A stretch of 64,000 bases of DNA from Sphingobium scionense. GTDB taxonomy: Bacteria > Pseudomonadota > Alphaproteobacteria > Sphingomonadales > Sphingomonadaceae. The notes under the pieces are model-generated. The model had not been told where the DNA came from. It did no database searches and was given only the letters and a program-made list of their open reading frames with translations. Below, piece by piece: positions 42,847 through 52,196 of the stretch (its first letter is position 1; every line of letters starts with the position of its first letter). The translations under genes and the position numbers were made by a program. Where the stretch lies: positions 62,001 through 126,000 of the forward strand of contig NZ_JACIEU010000016.1 in NCBI RefSeq assembly GCF_014197035.1, in the 5' to 3' direction.

Positions 42847-43491
42847 TCAGAGGAGGAGGCGACGTGCGAACGCGGTGGCAGCGGCCAGACCGTCCGATCC
42901 GATGCTGTGGCCAAGGCCCGGCGACGCATGGGTCTCTACGGGCACGCCAACGGCAGCCAGTGCCGAGGATGCCAATTCCAGCGAATGGAACGGGACGATT
43001 TCGTCTTCGGTGCCGTGGATAAGCAAAACCGAAGGACGGTTGCCGATATCCGCCTCCAACTGGTCGGGCGCGACCAGCATGCCCGAAATGCCGACGATGC
43101 CTGCAATGGCCGAGGGCCGGCGAAGGCCGACATGCAGCGCCATCATCGTCCCCTGGCTGAATCCCACCAGTAGCAGACGGTCGCTGGTCAGCCCCGCCTT
43201 CTCCAGTTCCTCCGAGATAAATGCATCAAGGGCCGGCCCTGCCGCCGCCGCGCCCGCAGTGCGTTCGGCCATGGAGAAGGTTTCGATCGGCCACCACTGA
43301 TAGGCCGCTGCCATGTGGGGGAGCGACGACGGCGCGTTCGGCGCTACAAATGCCGCGGACGGCAGCGAGGGCTGCATCATCGCGGCCAGCGAGATCAGAT
43401 CCTCGCCATTCGAGCCGTAACCGTGGATCAATATGACCAGAGCGTCTGGCTGCGCGCCTGACAGCGGGGCAAGGCGGGGGCCATCGAGCAA
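42847..43491 (-). CDS. Phospholipase/carboxylesterase (alpha/beta hydrolase)
   Basis: The 214-residue hydrolase has an oxyanion loop in LVILIHGYGSNGEDLISL, the nucleophile in LLVGFSQGTMMALHVGL, the Asp in LLIHGTEDEIVPFH and the His in PGLGHSIGSDGL: a complete triad of the abhydrolase_2/YpfH class. A TTG start at 43491 is supported by GGAAGGA 7 bases upstream. Natural substrate is unknown; short acyl esters are typical. It appears to be co-transcribed with the exonuclease gene. Confidence 0.9.
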   Translation of the reverse strand: MLDGPRLAPLSGAQPDALVILIHGYGSNGEDLISLAAMMQPSLPSAAFVAPNAPSSLPHMAAAYQWWPIETFSMAERTAGAAAAGPALDAFISEELEKAGLTSDRLLLVGFSQGTMMALHVGLRRPSAIAGIVGISGMLVAPDQLEADIGNRPSVLLIHGTEDEIVPFHSLELASSALAAVGVPVETHASPGLGHSIGSDGLAAATAFARRLLL

Positions 43492-43597
43492 GAGAGCATC
43501 CTTCCAATTGGGTGATCAGCCACGCAGTCAGTGCAGCTATGCTGCTCTAATAGACGGGAAGGTCAATCAGCGCCAACGGTCTGGAAACAGATATCAG

Positions 43598-44353
43598 TCA
43601 TGCGCCCTTGCGCATCAGATAGATGTCCATGATCCAGCCATGCCGTGCCCGTTCCTGCGCGCGGAGCGCCGCGATCTTGCTCCGCACGACCGCCAGCGGC
43701 CCTTCGACCAGCAACTGATGCGCCATGCCGAGATAGGCCCCCCACCAGATATGGATGCCGGCGGGATCGAGCGTGTCGAAGGCACAGCCCTCGTCCAGCA
43801 TCACGGCGACGCTGTCTCCGTCCGCCGGCCAGCCATCGTCGCGCAGCCGGCGCCCGGTCGTGATGACCACCGGCGCGCCCAGCCGGTTGAGGGGGATTGC
43901 GTGCGCGGCGGTCAGCGCCTGCAGGCTGGTAATGCCCGGCACCACGCTCACCCGGATCGCCAGCCCCCTCCCCGCCAGCCGATCCGCGATACGCAGGCTG
44001 CTGTCATAAAGGGAGGGGTCGCCCCAGACGAGCAGAGCAAGGCGACCGCCATCGGGCAGGTGGCGCGCGATCTGTCCGGCCCAGGCCTGCGCGATGGCAT
44101 CGTGCCAGTCCTGGACGCCGCCGATATAGTCGCCGCGCGCATCGCGCACGGGCAGGTCGAACTCCACCACGCGCACCGCCCGCGTCAGCACGGCCGCGCA
44201 GATGGTGCGGCGCAGGTCGACAAGGTCGGATTTGGCGTTGCCCTTGCGCGGCAGCAGGATGAGGTCTGCGCTGTTCATCGCCCGCACCGCCTGGGCGGTC
44301 AGATGATCGGGATTGCCGGTGCCGATGCCGATGAGGTCCAGGTCGATCATCAT
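43598..44353 (-). CDS. cobF: Precorrin-6A synthase (deacetylating), C1 methyltransferase
   Basis: CobF methylates C1 and releases acetate during aerobic corrin ring contraction. The 251 residues show the tetrapyrrole methylase opening DLDLIGIGTGNPDHLT, the VWGDPSLYDSSLRIA SAM-region and VVPGITSLQALTAAHAIPLN. It is the last gene of the operon; its ATG overlaps the cobB stop (ATGA). CobF occurs only in the aerobic pathway. Confidence 0.95.
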   Translation of the reverse strand: MMIDLDLIGIGTGNPDHLTAQAVRAMNSADLILLPRKGNAKSDLVDLRRTICAAVLTRAVRVVEFDLPVRDARGDYIGGVQDWHDAIAQAWAGQIARHLPDGGRLALLVWGDPSLYDSSLRIADRLAGRGLAIRVSVVPGITSLQALTAAHAIPLNRLGAPVVITTGRRLRDDGWPADGDSVAVMLDEGCAFDTLDPAGIHIWWGAYLGMAHQLLVEGPLAVVRSKIAALRAQERARHGWIMDIYLMRKGA

Positions 44354-45654
44354 GCGCTCGCAATCATGTGGAAGAAGGAACCGCTGACCCAGCCGCGCCG
44401 CGATCCCGTCTCCGCGACGGCGGCGCCATCGGCGTCGGTCACCCGCATCAGCGGCGGGTCGCCCTGCGCCACGATGGTCGAATAATGGAACTCATGGCCC
44501 CGCAGCATGGTGCCGGCGCGCAGTCCCGCGACAGGCGCCAGAAGCTCCGCCCGCCGATAGCCCAGATGCAGGCGGCGATCCGCATGGCTGGTGACAAGGC
44601 CGAGCAGCCCGGCCATGCGATGGGCGGTGCCGTCCCGGCCAATCAGCGCATCGCCCAGCACCATATAGCCGCCGCATTCGCCATGGACCGGCCGATCCTC
44701 GGCATGGCGGCGCAAGCCCGTCAGGAAGTGCTGCGCGCCCGCGATGGTCCCGGCGTGCAGTTCGGGATAGCCGCCCGGCAACCAGATCAGGTCGGCATCG
44801 TCCGCTGGCGCCTCATCGGCCAGCGGGGAAAAGGGCATGATTTGTGCCCCGGCCTGTCGCCAGCCTTCCAGAAGATGCGGATAGAGGAAGGAGAAAGCCA
44901 CGTCCTGCGCCACCGCGATCCGCTGCGCCGGGGGATCGGCCAAGCGCCCGCCGGCCCTGATGCCGTGCGACCGCGCGGCATCCCGAACCGCAGCAAGATC
45001 GATCCGCTCCCGCATCAGCGCGCCATAGCGATCCAGCGCCTGATCGAGCCCCTCCTGCTCGCCGGCCTGCACCAACCCCAGATGCCGTTCGGGCAGGCTA
45101 AGGTCGGCGTGCCGGGGCAAGGCGCCGAACACCGTGATGCCCGCCGCCGCCAGCCCCGCGCGCGCCAGCCGTTCGTGCCGGGGGCTGGCTACGCGATTGA
45201 GGATGACTCCCGCAATGGTCACATCAGGATCGAAGCGGGCGAAGCCCAGCGCCGTCGCCGCACAGGATTGCGCCTGTCCGGATATGTCGAGCACCAGCAG
45301 CACCGGCCAGCCCATGCGGCGCGCCACGTCGGCGGCGGTGCCGTGGCCGGTAGCGCCCCGGCTCGCCACCCCGTCGAACAGGCCCATCGCCCCTTCGGCC
45401 AGCACCATGTCTGCATCCCCCGCCTCGGCCGCCACCCGGTCGAGCAGCGCGCCGTCCATCGCCCAGCTGTCCAGGTTGAAGGACGGCCGGCCACAGGCAG
45501 CGCGATGGAAGGCCGGGTCGATATAGTCCGGCCCGCATTTGAACGGCTGCACCGTCAGCGCCGCCTCGCGCAACGCCCGCAGCAGGCCAAGCGTGACGGT
45601 CGTCTTGCCGGTGCCCGATGCGGGCGCCGAAACGAGCAGACCCGGCACCGTCAC
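44350..45654 (-). CDS. cobB: Hydrogenobyrinic acid a,c-diamide synthase
   Basis: CobB amidates the a and c carboxylates of hydrogenobyrinic acid using glutamine and ATP. The 434-residue protein has an N-terminal P-loop (LLVSAPASGTGKTTVTLGLL) and a C-terminal class I glutaminase with the Cys nucleophile in PVHGECGGYMVLGDALI and final-domain HEFHYS. It starts at GTG 45654, which overlaps the cobM stop (GTGA), and its own stop overlaps cobF. Confidence 0.95.
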   Translation of the reverse strand: MTVPGLLVSAPASGTGKTTVTLGLLRALREAALTVQPFKCGPDYIDPAFHRAACGRPSFNLDSWAMDGALLDRVAAEAGDADMVLAEGAMGLFDGVASRGATGHGTAADVARRMGWPVLLVLDISGQAQSCAATALGFARFDPDVTIAGVILNRVASPRHERLARAGLAAAGITVFGALPRHADLSLPERHLGLVQAGEQEGLDQALDRYGALMRERIDLAAVRDAARSHGIRAGGRLADPPAQRIAVAQDVAFSFLYPHLLEGWRQAGAQIMPFSPLADEAPADDADLIWLPGGYPELHAGTIAGAQHFLTGLRRHAEDRPVHGECGGYMVLGDALIGRDGTAHRMAGLLGLVTSHADRRLHLGYRRAELLAPVAGLRAGTMLRGHEFHYSTIVAQGDPPLMRVTDADGAAVAETGSRRGWVSGSFFHMIASA

Positions 45655-46436
45655 TCGGACGACCCGGCGTAGCGCGATCCGGCATGCTGGGGCCGGAAAC
45701 GCCGGTCATAGCCCTGCGCATAAAGGCTGCTTTCGGCAAAATCCGCCGCGTCCAGCGCCGGGCCGACCAGGATCAGGGCAGTGCGTTCCATGCTGCCCGC
45801 GACCGCCGCCTCGATCGAGGAGAGGGTCGCCCGCACGATCCGCTGGTCGGGCCAGCTTGCGCGCCACACCACCGCAACCGCGCAGTCCGCGCCATAGGCA
45901 GGCATGAGATCCGCCACCACCTGCGCCAGATTGTGGATCGACAGATGGACGGCCAGGGTCGCGCCCGTTACGGCGAAATTGGTCAGGCTCTCGGCCGGCG
46001 GCATGGTGCTGGCGCGGCCCGGCGTGCGCGTCAGGACCAGCGACTGGGCGAGTTCGGGCAGCGTCAGCTCCACCTCCAGCGCAGCGGCAGCCGCGGCGAA
46101 GGCCGGCACGCCGGGCGTCACGGTGAAGGGAATGTCCAGCGCCCGGAGGCGGCGGATCTGCTCGCCCATGGCCGACCAGACCGACAGGTCGCCGGAATGG
46201 AGCCGCGCCACATCCTGCCCGGCGGCGTGGGCGGTGGCGATCTCCGCCATGATGGCGTCCAGGTCCAGGGGCGCGGTGTTGACGATGCGCGCGCCGGGCG
46301 GGCAATGACCCAGCAGCTCCGCCGGGACCAGCGACCCGGCATAGAGGCATATCGGGCTGGCCGCGATCAGATCGCGGCCGCGCAGGGTCAGCAGGTCGGG
46401 CGCGCCAGGGCCGGCGCCGATGAAATGGACGGTCAT
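45651..46436 (-). CDS. cobM: Precorrin-4 C11-methyltransferase
   Basis: CobM adds the C11 methyl group. From ATG 46436 it is 261 residues: TVHFIGAGPGAPDLLTLRG, ICLYAGSLVPAELL, VARLHSGDLSVWSAMGEQ and VTPGVPAFAAAAAALEVELT are standard. The longer open frame upstream is the shadow of cobE and cobL in another frame. Both ends overlap neighbours by 4 bases. Confidence 0.95.
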   Translation of the reverse strand: MTVHFIGAGPGAPDLLTLRGRDLIAASPICLYAGSLVPAELLGHCPPGARIVNTAPLDLDAIMAEIATAHAAGQDVARLHSGDLSVWSAMGEQIRRLRALDIPFTVTPGVPAFAAAAAALEVELTLPELAQSLVLTRTPGRASTMPPAESLTNFAVTGATLAVHLSIHNLAQVVADLMPAYGADCAVAVVWRASWPDQRIVRATLSSIEAAVAGSMERTALILVGPALDAADFAESSLYAQGYDRRFRPQHAGSRYAGSSE

Positions 46437-46795
46437 GATGATACTCCTTGAGCGATGGCGCAGGTCGCCATGCGATCGGGGGAAAGGCTGCGGGCGGCAC
46501 GCAGGCGGGCGCCTTTCCCCGCGCCGGCCAGGGCACAGGCTTCGGCGACGCTGCCTATGCCCCGCGCGGCCAGCGACGCCGGCGACCGGGTGATGGTGGG
46601 CAAGGACGCGAGGCGGTCTGCCGCAATGGGGATGAGCGGCAGCGCCAGTTGCGCGGCCAGTTCGGCCAGTGCCGGCGCCTTGTCCGCCGGCGTGGCGAGA
46701 TGGGTGATGTCCTGCCCGCCGCCGGTCGCCGCCAGCGCCGCGCGCAGCGACGCAGTGGTCGCGCCGGCACGGAAACCGAAGCCCGCGACGATCAT
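46433..46795 (-). CDS. cobE: CobE / CbiG C-terminal domain protein
   Basis: The 120-residue protein matches CobE, homologous to the C-terminal domain of CbiG, whose exact role in the aerobic route is unsettled. The opening AGFGFRAGATTASLRAALA and central LPLIPIAADRL are characteristic. Starts at ATG 46795, overlapping the cobL stop (ATGA), and ends overlapping cobM. Confidence 0.9.
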   Translation of the reverse strand: MIVAGFGFRAGATTASLRAALAATGGGQDITHLATPADKAPALAELAAQLALPLIPIAADRLASLPTITRSPASLAARGIGSVAEACALAGAGKGARLRAARSLSPDRMATCAIAQGVSS

Positions 46796-47991
46796 AGCGT
46801 GACGCTCCACTGCACCACCGGATAGCGTGACCGCCAGCCATGGCGATTGCCGAGCGGCGCGGCGTCGGCCAGTTCGATGCGCAGCAGGCTGCCGCCCCGC
46901 CGCCCGTGCCAGAGCGCCAGCAACGCCTCCGACTCCAATGTCACGGCATTGGCGACCAGCCGCGTGCCGGGTGGCAGCAACGTCTCCAGTCGTTCCAGCA
47001 GCGCCTGCGACAGGCCGCCACCGATGAAGACGGCCTGCGGCATCGGACCATCGGGCAGCAGATCCGGCGCGCGACCGACCATCAGCTCCAGCCGATCCAC
47101 GCCCAGCGCACGGGCATTGGCGCGGGCGCGATCCGCACGGGCCGGATCGGCCTCCACCGCGCAGGCGCGATTGGCGGGATGAGCAAGCAGCCATTCGATC
47201 GCGATCGACCCCGACCCGGCGCCGATGTCCCACAGATAGTCCCCCGGTCGGGGCGCCAGCGCCGACAGGGTCAGGGCGCGCACCGGCGCCTTGGTGATCT
47301 GTCCGTCATGGTCGAACATCGCGTCGGGACGACCGCTGGCGACCGGCAGGACGGGACCGTCACCGGCGACCTCCAGCCCGACCGCCACGGGATGGGCGAT
47401 GTCGGCCGGCATCGTCGCCCCGGCCTCGATCGAGCGGATCCGCTCGCGCGGGCCGCCGAGGCTTTCCAGCACATGCAGGCGCGACGCGCCAAATCCCCTG
47501 GTCGACAGCCAGGCGCCAAGCCCCGCCACCGCCGCCCCGTCGCGCAGCAGCACCAGCGCCCGCGCGCCCGGCGCGAGGTGCGGACGCAGCCGTTCCAGCG
47601 GCGCGGCATGCAGGCCCAGGCACGCGACATCCTGTATCCCCCAGCCCAGCCGCGCCGCCGCCAGCCCGAAGGTGGAGGGAGCGGGATGCGCGCGCCATTC
47701 ATGGGCCGCCAGATGGCGCGCGATGCTGCTGCCCGCGCCGAACCAGAAGGGGTCGCCCGACACCACCACCACCACCGGCCGCCCACGATGCGCCAGCAGC
47801 CGCGCGATCCCGTCCGCGAAGGGCACTGGCCATTCGACGATCGGCGCGCTAATCCCGCCCAGCAGCGCAAGGTGCCGGGCCGGCCCCATGACCAGGGCCG
47901 CCGTCGCCAGCGCCGTGCGGCTTGCCGCACATAGGCCGTCCATCCCGTCCTCACCGATGCCGACGATCGTCAACCAGGGTGGAGAGTTCAT
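46792..47991 (-). CDS. cobL: Precorrin-6Y C5,15-methyltransferase (decarboxylating)
   Basis: CobL is a fusion of CbiE- and CbiT-type methyltransferases. N-terminal half: WLTIVGIGEDGMDGL, VVVVVSGDPFWFGAGSSIAR. C-terminal half: the SAM motif LWDIGAGSGSIAIEWLLAHP and GPMPQAVFIGGGLSQALLE. The 399-residue reading from ATG 47991 fits the family; ATG 48000 has a better-spaced AGGA. Either way its start codon overlaps the start of cobK on the other strand (CATG shared), so there is no spacer between these divergent genes. Confidence 0.94.
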   Translation of the reverse strand: MNSPPWLTIVGIGEDGMDGLCAASRTALATAALVMGPARHLALLGGISAPIVEWPVPFADGIARLLAHRGRPVVVVVSGDPFWFGAGSSIARHLAAHEWRAHPAPSTFGLAAARLGWGIQDVACLGLHAAPLERLRPHLAPGARALVLLRDGAAVAGLGAWLSTRGFGASRLHVLESLGGPRERIRSIEAGATMPADIAHPVAVGLEVAGDGPVLPVASGRPDAMFDHDGQITKAPVRALTLSALAPRPGDYLWDIGAGSGSIAIEWLLAHPANRACAVEADPARADRARANARALGVDRLELMVGRAPDLLPDGPMPQAVFIGGGLSQALLERLETLLPPGTRLVANAVTLESEALLALWHGRRGGSLLRIELADAAPLGNRHGWRSRYPVVQWSVTL

Positions 47992-48763
47992 GTCATCCAT
48001 GCCGAATATCCTGCTGCTGGGCGGCACGACGGAGGCAAGCGCGCTGGCGGTCCTGCTTGCCGCGCGCGGCATCCGCGCGACCTTCAGCTATGCCGGTCGT
48101 ACCGCCAGCCCACGGGCACAACCCCTGCCCGTGCGGGTCGGCGGCTTTGGCGGGGTGGCGGGACTGCTCGCGCATCTGCGCGCGGAAGGCATCACCCATC
48201 TGGTCGACGCCACCCACCCCTTTGCCGCGACGATGAGCGCCCATGCGGTGGCGGCCGCGCATGGGGCGGGGATCGCCCATGCCGCGCTGACCCGCGCGCC
48301 CTGGACGCCCGTCGCCGGCGATCGCTGGACCGCGGTGCCGGACATGGCAGCGGCGGTAGCCGCGCTCGACGGCCCGCCTCAGCGGATCATGCTTGCCCTG
48401 GGGCGCATGCATGTGGAGGACTTCGCCGCCCTGCCCCAGCATCATTATCTGCTGCGCTTCGTGGATGCGCCGGACGCGGCGCCGTCCCTGCCCGATCATG
48501 CCCTGATCGTGGATCGTGGCCCGTTCACGGTGGCGGACGACACCCGCCTGCTGCAGGACCATCGCATCGACCTGATCGTCGCCAAGAATGCAGGCGGCTA
48601 TGGCGCGGTCGCCAAGCTGGACGCCGCGCGCGCGCTGGGCCTGCGCGTGCTGATGATCGACCGTCCCCCGGTGCCGGATCGGCAGGAATTTCACCGGCCC
48701 GAGGATATTCTCGACTGGATCGCTCATCCGGTCGCCTCGTCAGGGATGCCGCGCGGCGTATAG
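47990..48763 (+). CDS. cobK: Precorrin-6A reductase on the opposite strand to the operon
   Basis: CobK reduces precorrin-6A to 6B with NADPH. The 257 residues show the NADPH loop MPNILLLGGTTEASALAVLL, FSYAGRT, VDATHPFAATMSAHA and the late VAKNAGGYGAVAKLDAARALG. GGTGGAGAG lies just before ATG 47990. It is the only rightward gene among ten cob genes, overlapping the cobL start by 2 or more bases and the cobJ end by 40 bases. Its promoter must therefore lie inside cobL. Confidence 0.95.
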   Translation: MSSMPNILLLGGTTEASALAVLLAARGIRATFSYAGRTASPRAQPLPVRVGGFGGVAGLLAHLRAEGITHLVDATHPFAATMSAHAVAAAHGAGIAHAALTRAPWTPVAGDRWTAVPDMAAAVAALDGPPQRIMLALGRMHVEDFAALPQHHYLLRFVDAPDAAPSLPDHALIVDRGPFTVADDTRLLQDHRIDLIVAKNAGGYGAVAKLDAARALGLRVLMIDRPPVPDRQEFHRPEDILDWIAHPVASSGMPRGV

Positions 48764-49506
48764 AGGATCGGCCCGCGTGCCCGCTCGATGATACGGGTCC
48801 GGCTCGATCCGACGATCACCATGGTGCGCATGTCCGCCATGTCCGCCCGCGCCTGCCCCAGCGACACGATATGCAGTGTCTCCTGCGCGGTGGTCACGGC
48901 ACGGGCGAAGAGGATAGGCCGCGCATCGCCACAAAGCGCGCGCAACAGGGACAGCGTGCGGACAAAACCCTCCGGCCGGGACGCCGAGCGGGGATTGTAG
49001 AAGGCCATGGCGAAATCCGCCTCCGCCGCCAGCCGCAGCCGCTTTTCGATCACGGACCAGGGCTTGAGATTGTCCGACAGGTTGATCGCACAGAAATCAT
49101 GGCCGAGCGGCGCGCCCGCCCGCGCGGCGGCCGCGAGCATCGCGGTGATGCCGGGCAGCACGCGTATGTCGATGTCGCGCCAGCCGACCGGCCCGGCCTC
49201 CAGCGCCTCGAACAGCGCAGACGCCATGGCAAAGACGCCCGGATCGCCCGAGGAGACGACGACGACCCGCCGTCCCTGCGCCGCCAGCTCCAGCGCATGG
49301 GCAGCCCGGTCCAGTTCCACCCGATTGTCCGAAGGATGCAGCATCAGCCCCGCGCGCGGCGCAACCCGCACGACATAGGGGATATAGCCCACCACATCGG
49401 TCGCGGCAGCCAGCGCAGCATCGACCTCCGGCGTCACCAGCGCTTCGTCCCCCGGCCCAAGCCCCGCGATCGCGATCCAGCCGCCCTCTGCCGCCGCAAG
49501 ACTCAT
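48724..49506 (-). CDS. cobJ: Precorrin-3B C17-methyltransferase
   Basis: CobJ methylates C17 and drives ring contraction. The 260 residues from ATG 49506 include IAIAGLGPGDEALVTPEV, DVVGYIPYVVRV, VVVVSSGDPGVFAMASALFE and GHDFCAINLSDNLKPWSVIE. Start overlaps cobI by 4 bases. Its last 40 bases are antisense to the end of cobK. Confidence 0.95.
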   Translation of the reverse strand: MSLAAAEGGWIAIAGLGPGDEALVTPEVDAALAAATDVVGYIPYVVRVAPRAGLMLHPSDNRVELDRAAHALELAAQGRRVVVVSSGDPGVFAMASALFEALEAGPVGWRDIDIRVLPGITAMLAAAARAGAPLGHDFCAINLSDNLKPWSVIEKRLRLAAEADFAMAFYNPRSASRPEGFVRTLSLLRALCGDARPILFARAVTTAQETLHIVSLGQARADMADMRTMVIVGSSRTRIIERARGPILYTPRGIPDEATG

Positions 49507-50225
49507 GGCCGGCGCCCCTGGCCGTGGATCAGCAGGATAGAGAAATAGGGCGTCACCCTGTCGACATCGGCCAGCCGGGTCACGCGCTGTTCCGGCATGG
49601 CGGCATGTTCGACCAGCCATGCTTCATCGCTGCGCCCGGCCGCCGCCACAGCACGGCGCAGCTTGGCAAGGTGGCGGCCAATCTTCATCACCACCAGCGC
49701 GTCGGTATCGCGAATGCGGCGAACCAGTTCCTCTTCCGGCAGGGTTGCCATTGCGACAGTCAGCACATCGTCGCCCCAGGTGATCGGCAGGCCGGTCGCA
49801 TTCCAGGCGCCCGACATGCCCATGATGCCGGGGACCACTTCGACCGGGACCAGCCCCGACAGCCGGCTGTGCAGATGCATGAACGAGCCGTAGAAAAAGG
49901 GATCGCCCTCGCACAATACGACCACATCCGCGCCCGCCTCGGCGATCGCCAGCAGCCGGCCGGTGCAGTCGGCATAGAAGGCGGCAAGGCAGTCATTGTA
50001 GCGCGGATCGGTGAGCGGAATTTCGGTCGTCACCGGATATTCCATCGCCAGTTCGATCGCATCGTCCCGCAACATGCCCTCCGCGATGCGGCGCGCCTGC
50101 CCCGGTCGGCCGGCCTTGCGGAAATAGGCGACATGCCGTCCGCCCCGCACCAGCCGGTCAGCGCGCACACTCAGCAAGTCCTGCGCGCCGGGGCCAAGGC
50201 CCACGCCATAGACGGTGCCGCTCAT
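49503..50225 (-). CDS. cobI: Precorrin-2 C20-methyltransferase
   Basis: CobI makes precorrin-3A. From ATG 50225 it is 240 residues: TVYGVGLGPGAQDLLSVRA, VVVLCEGDPFFYGSFMHLH, VVPGIMGMSGAWNATGLPI and VVMKIGRHLAKLRRA are diagnostic. It overlaps cobH upstream and cobJ downstream by 4 bases each. Confidence 0.95.
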   Translation of the reverse strand: MSGTVYGVGLGPGAQDLLSVRADRLVRGGRHVAYFRKAGRPGQARRIAEGMLRDDAIELAMEYPVTTEIPLTDPRYNDCLAAFYADCTGRLLAIAEAGADVVVLCEGDPFFYGSFMHLHSRLSGLVPVEVVPGIMGMSGAWNATGLPITWGDDVLTVAMATLPEEELVRRIRDTDALVVMKIGRHLAKLRRAVAAAGRSDEAWLVEHAAMPEQRVTRLADVDRVTPYFSILLIHGQGRRP

Positions 50226-50851
50226 TCCGCGCGGCTCGCCAGCGCATTGATCGCCGCGACCGTGATCGCGCTGCCGCCCAGCCGGCCGTCGACGACGCAG
50301 CAGGGGACCGGCTGCGCTGCCCATAAAGCGGCCTTGGATTCCGCCGCGCCGACGAAGCCGACCGGGCAGCCGATGATCGCCGCCGGGCGTGGACAGGCCG
50401 GATCTTCCAGCATGTCGAGCAGGTGGAACAGCGCCGTGGGCGCATTGCCGATGGCAACCAGCGCCCCGGCAAGATGCGGCCGCCACAGTTCCAGCGCCGC
50501 GGCGGACCGGGTATTTCCCATCGCCCGCGCCATGTCCGGCACAGCGGTGTCGTGCAGGGTGCAGAGCACGGCATTGTCGGCGGGCAGGCGCGCCCGCGTG
50601 ACCCCTTCCGACACCATGCGCGCATCGCACAGCACCGGCGCGCCTGTGGCCAGGGCCTGCCGCGCCACCGCTGCAAAGCCCGGCGAAAAGCGGATATGGG
50701 CCGCGAGGTCCACCATGCCTGCGGCATGGATCATGCGCACGGCGACCGGCTCTTCCTCGGCAGCAAAGCGCCCAAGGTCGGCTTCGGCGCGGATGGTGGC
50801 GAAGGACTGGCGATAGATCGCCGCGCCGTCCCTCTCATAATCATGGGGCAT
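50222..50851 (-). CDS. cobH: Precorrin-8X methylmutase
   Basis: CobH moves the C11 methyl to C12 to form hydrogenobyrinic acid. The 209 residues show AVRMIHAAGMVDLAAHIRF with the active His, VLCDARMVSEGV, ALVAIGNAPTALFHLLDML and AAIIGCPVGFVGAAESKAAL. The ATG shares one base with the cobG stop (TGATG). Confidence 0.95.
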   Translation of the reverse strand: MPHDYERDGAAIYRQSFATIRAEADLGRFAAEEEPVAVRMIHAAGMVDLAAHIRFSPGFAAVARQALATGAPVLCDARMVSEGVTRARLPADNAVLCTLHDTAVPDMARAMGNTRSAAALELWRPHLAGALVAIGNAPTALFHLLDMLEDPACPRPAAIIGCPVGFVGAAESKAALWAAQPVPCCVVDGRLGGSAITVAAINALASRAE

Positions 50852-52002
50852 CAACAGGCTCCGAAATGGGCAAGAAGGTCGGTGGCAGAGAGGTCAGGAC
50901 GGACGGGCGCCGATCCTGCGCGGGCATGGAAGGCGAGGTCGTAGCGCCCGTCCCGTCCCGTCAGCACGACATCGGCCAGCATCGAACAGGCGCAACCCTT
51001 GGCGCAGCCGGAGACATGAAGGCGGCCCGCGACATGGGGCGCCAGCCGGCGGGCGAGGTCGCGGGTCTCCACGCTCGCTTGCGGACAGGCAGGTGCGCCG
51101 GGACAGGCTTCCACATGGAGCAGCGGGTCGACAGCGTCGGCGGACAGGCCGGGCAGCTGCCCTTCGGCCAGCAACATGCGCCACGGGGTCAACCGCATCG
51201 CCGGCACGTCGAGAAGATGCCGCGCGTCGATCCTGCCGAAGGGAAGACCATAGGCCATGCCGCCATGCCATGCGCCGGGGGTCAGCCGCGGGCGTGGCGA
51301 CGCCGCCTCTGCCGTGCCCGTTGCCCAATCCGGCAAGAAGGCATCATGCCGGGCCATGCGCCCCGCGCGCGGCCCATCGCTCTCCACGAACCACCGGGCG
51401 AGCGCGAGCAGCGCATCCACTTCGCCGCCGCGATCCACCGGCATGCCTTGTGCCCGCCCCTCCGCGCGCAAGATCAGGCCAGCATCCCGCGCCCGCTCGA
51501 TGCGGAAATCCCCCGCTTCATCGGACAGGACCGGCGCGACGCCGGCATCGATCACAAAGCCCATCTTGCCCGGCAAGTCCGGCAGTTCGTCCAAGCGATC
51601 AAGCAACTGGCTGGCGATGCGATGGCTATCGTCCCCTTCGCGCCAGTCCGGCGCGATCATCATCATGCGCGCGCCCTCGCGCCGGGCATCGCGGTCCACC
51701 AGGCCAAGGTCGAGCAGCCGGTCGAGCAAGGGGCGCCAGCTTTCGTCGCGCACGCCGCGGATCTGGAGGTTCGCGCGCCGGGTCATGTCGATCAGGCCGT
51801 TGCCATGGGCGATCGCCGCCTCGCACAGCGCGCCCATGTCGTCGGCCGAAAGACGGCCGAGGCGCGGCTTCACGCGCACGATCAGCCCGTCGCCCGCCGC
51901 CATTGGGCGCCAGGCGTCGGGACACCAGCCCCGAACGGCCGGCCCGTGGGCCACCGCATGGTTCGCGGTCGCCCTATCCCTGCCCGCGCCGGTCTGGCTC
52001 AC
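50851..52002 (-). CDS. cobG: Precorrin-3B synthase (oxygen-dependent, Fe4S4)
   Basis: CobG hydroxylates precorrin-3A using O2, the step that defines the aerobic pathway. The protein is nitrite/sulfite-reductase-like: RGWCPDAWRPMAAGDGLIVR, NGLIDMTRRANLQIRG, and the cluster ligands in HVEACPGAPACPQ and HVSGCAKGCACSML. GTG 52002 is chosen because GGAGGA sits 7 bases upstream, giving 383 residues. The frame stays open to 52167, which would add a Cys-rich segment (GEACGWGCTAAWCRAP) of unknown meaning. First gene of the operon, behind a cobalamin riboswitch. Confidence 0.93.
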   Translation of the reverse strand: MSQTGAGRDRATANHAVAHGPAVRGWCPDAWRPMAAGDGLIVRVKPRLGRLSADDMGALCEAAIAHGNGLIDMTRRANLQIRGVRDESWRPLLDRLLDLGLVDRDARREGARMMMIAPDWREGDDSHRIASQLLDRLDELPDLPGKMGFVIDAGVAPVLSDEAGDFRIERARDAGLILRAEGRAQGMPVDRGGEVDALLALARWFVESDGPRAGRMARHDAFLPDWATGTAEAASPRPRLTPGAWHGGMAYGLPFGRIDARHLLDVPAMRLTPWRMLLAEGQLPGLSADAVDPLLHVEACPGAPACPQASVETRDLARRLAPHVAGRLHVSGCAKGCACSMLADVVLTGRDGRYDLAFHARAGSAPVRPDLSATDLLAHFGAC

Positions 52003-52196
52003 AGGCAAATCCTCCGCGCGCCGGGACGCAACCAGGCGGGGCTTGCCGGCATCGCCGGTCGGCGCGAGGCGGCAGGCAGGCGCGACAGGCGCCCGACACC
52101 ACGCGGCCGTGCAGCCCCAGCCACACGCTTCGCCGCCCAGACGGAAGAGAGACCGTGCCATGACCAACCCCTGGGTCAGGACAAGAGCGACCGAAA

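Noticed and set aside
46433..47233. Longer 266-residue reading of cobE
   Set aside because: The upstream part is antisense-free but is the out-of-frame shadow of cobL; cobE homology begins at ATG 46795, which overlaps the cobL stop in the same manner as the other junctions.
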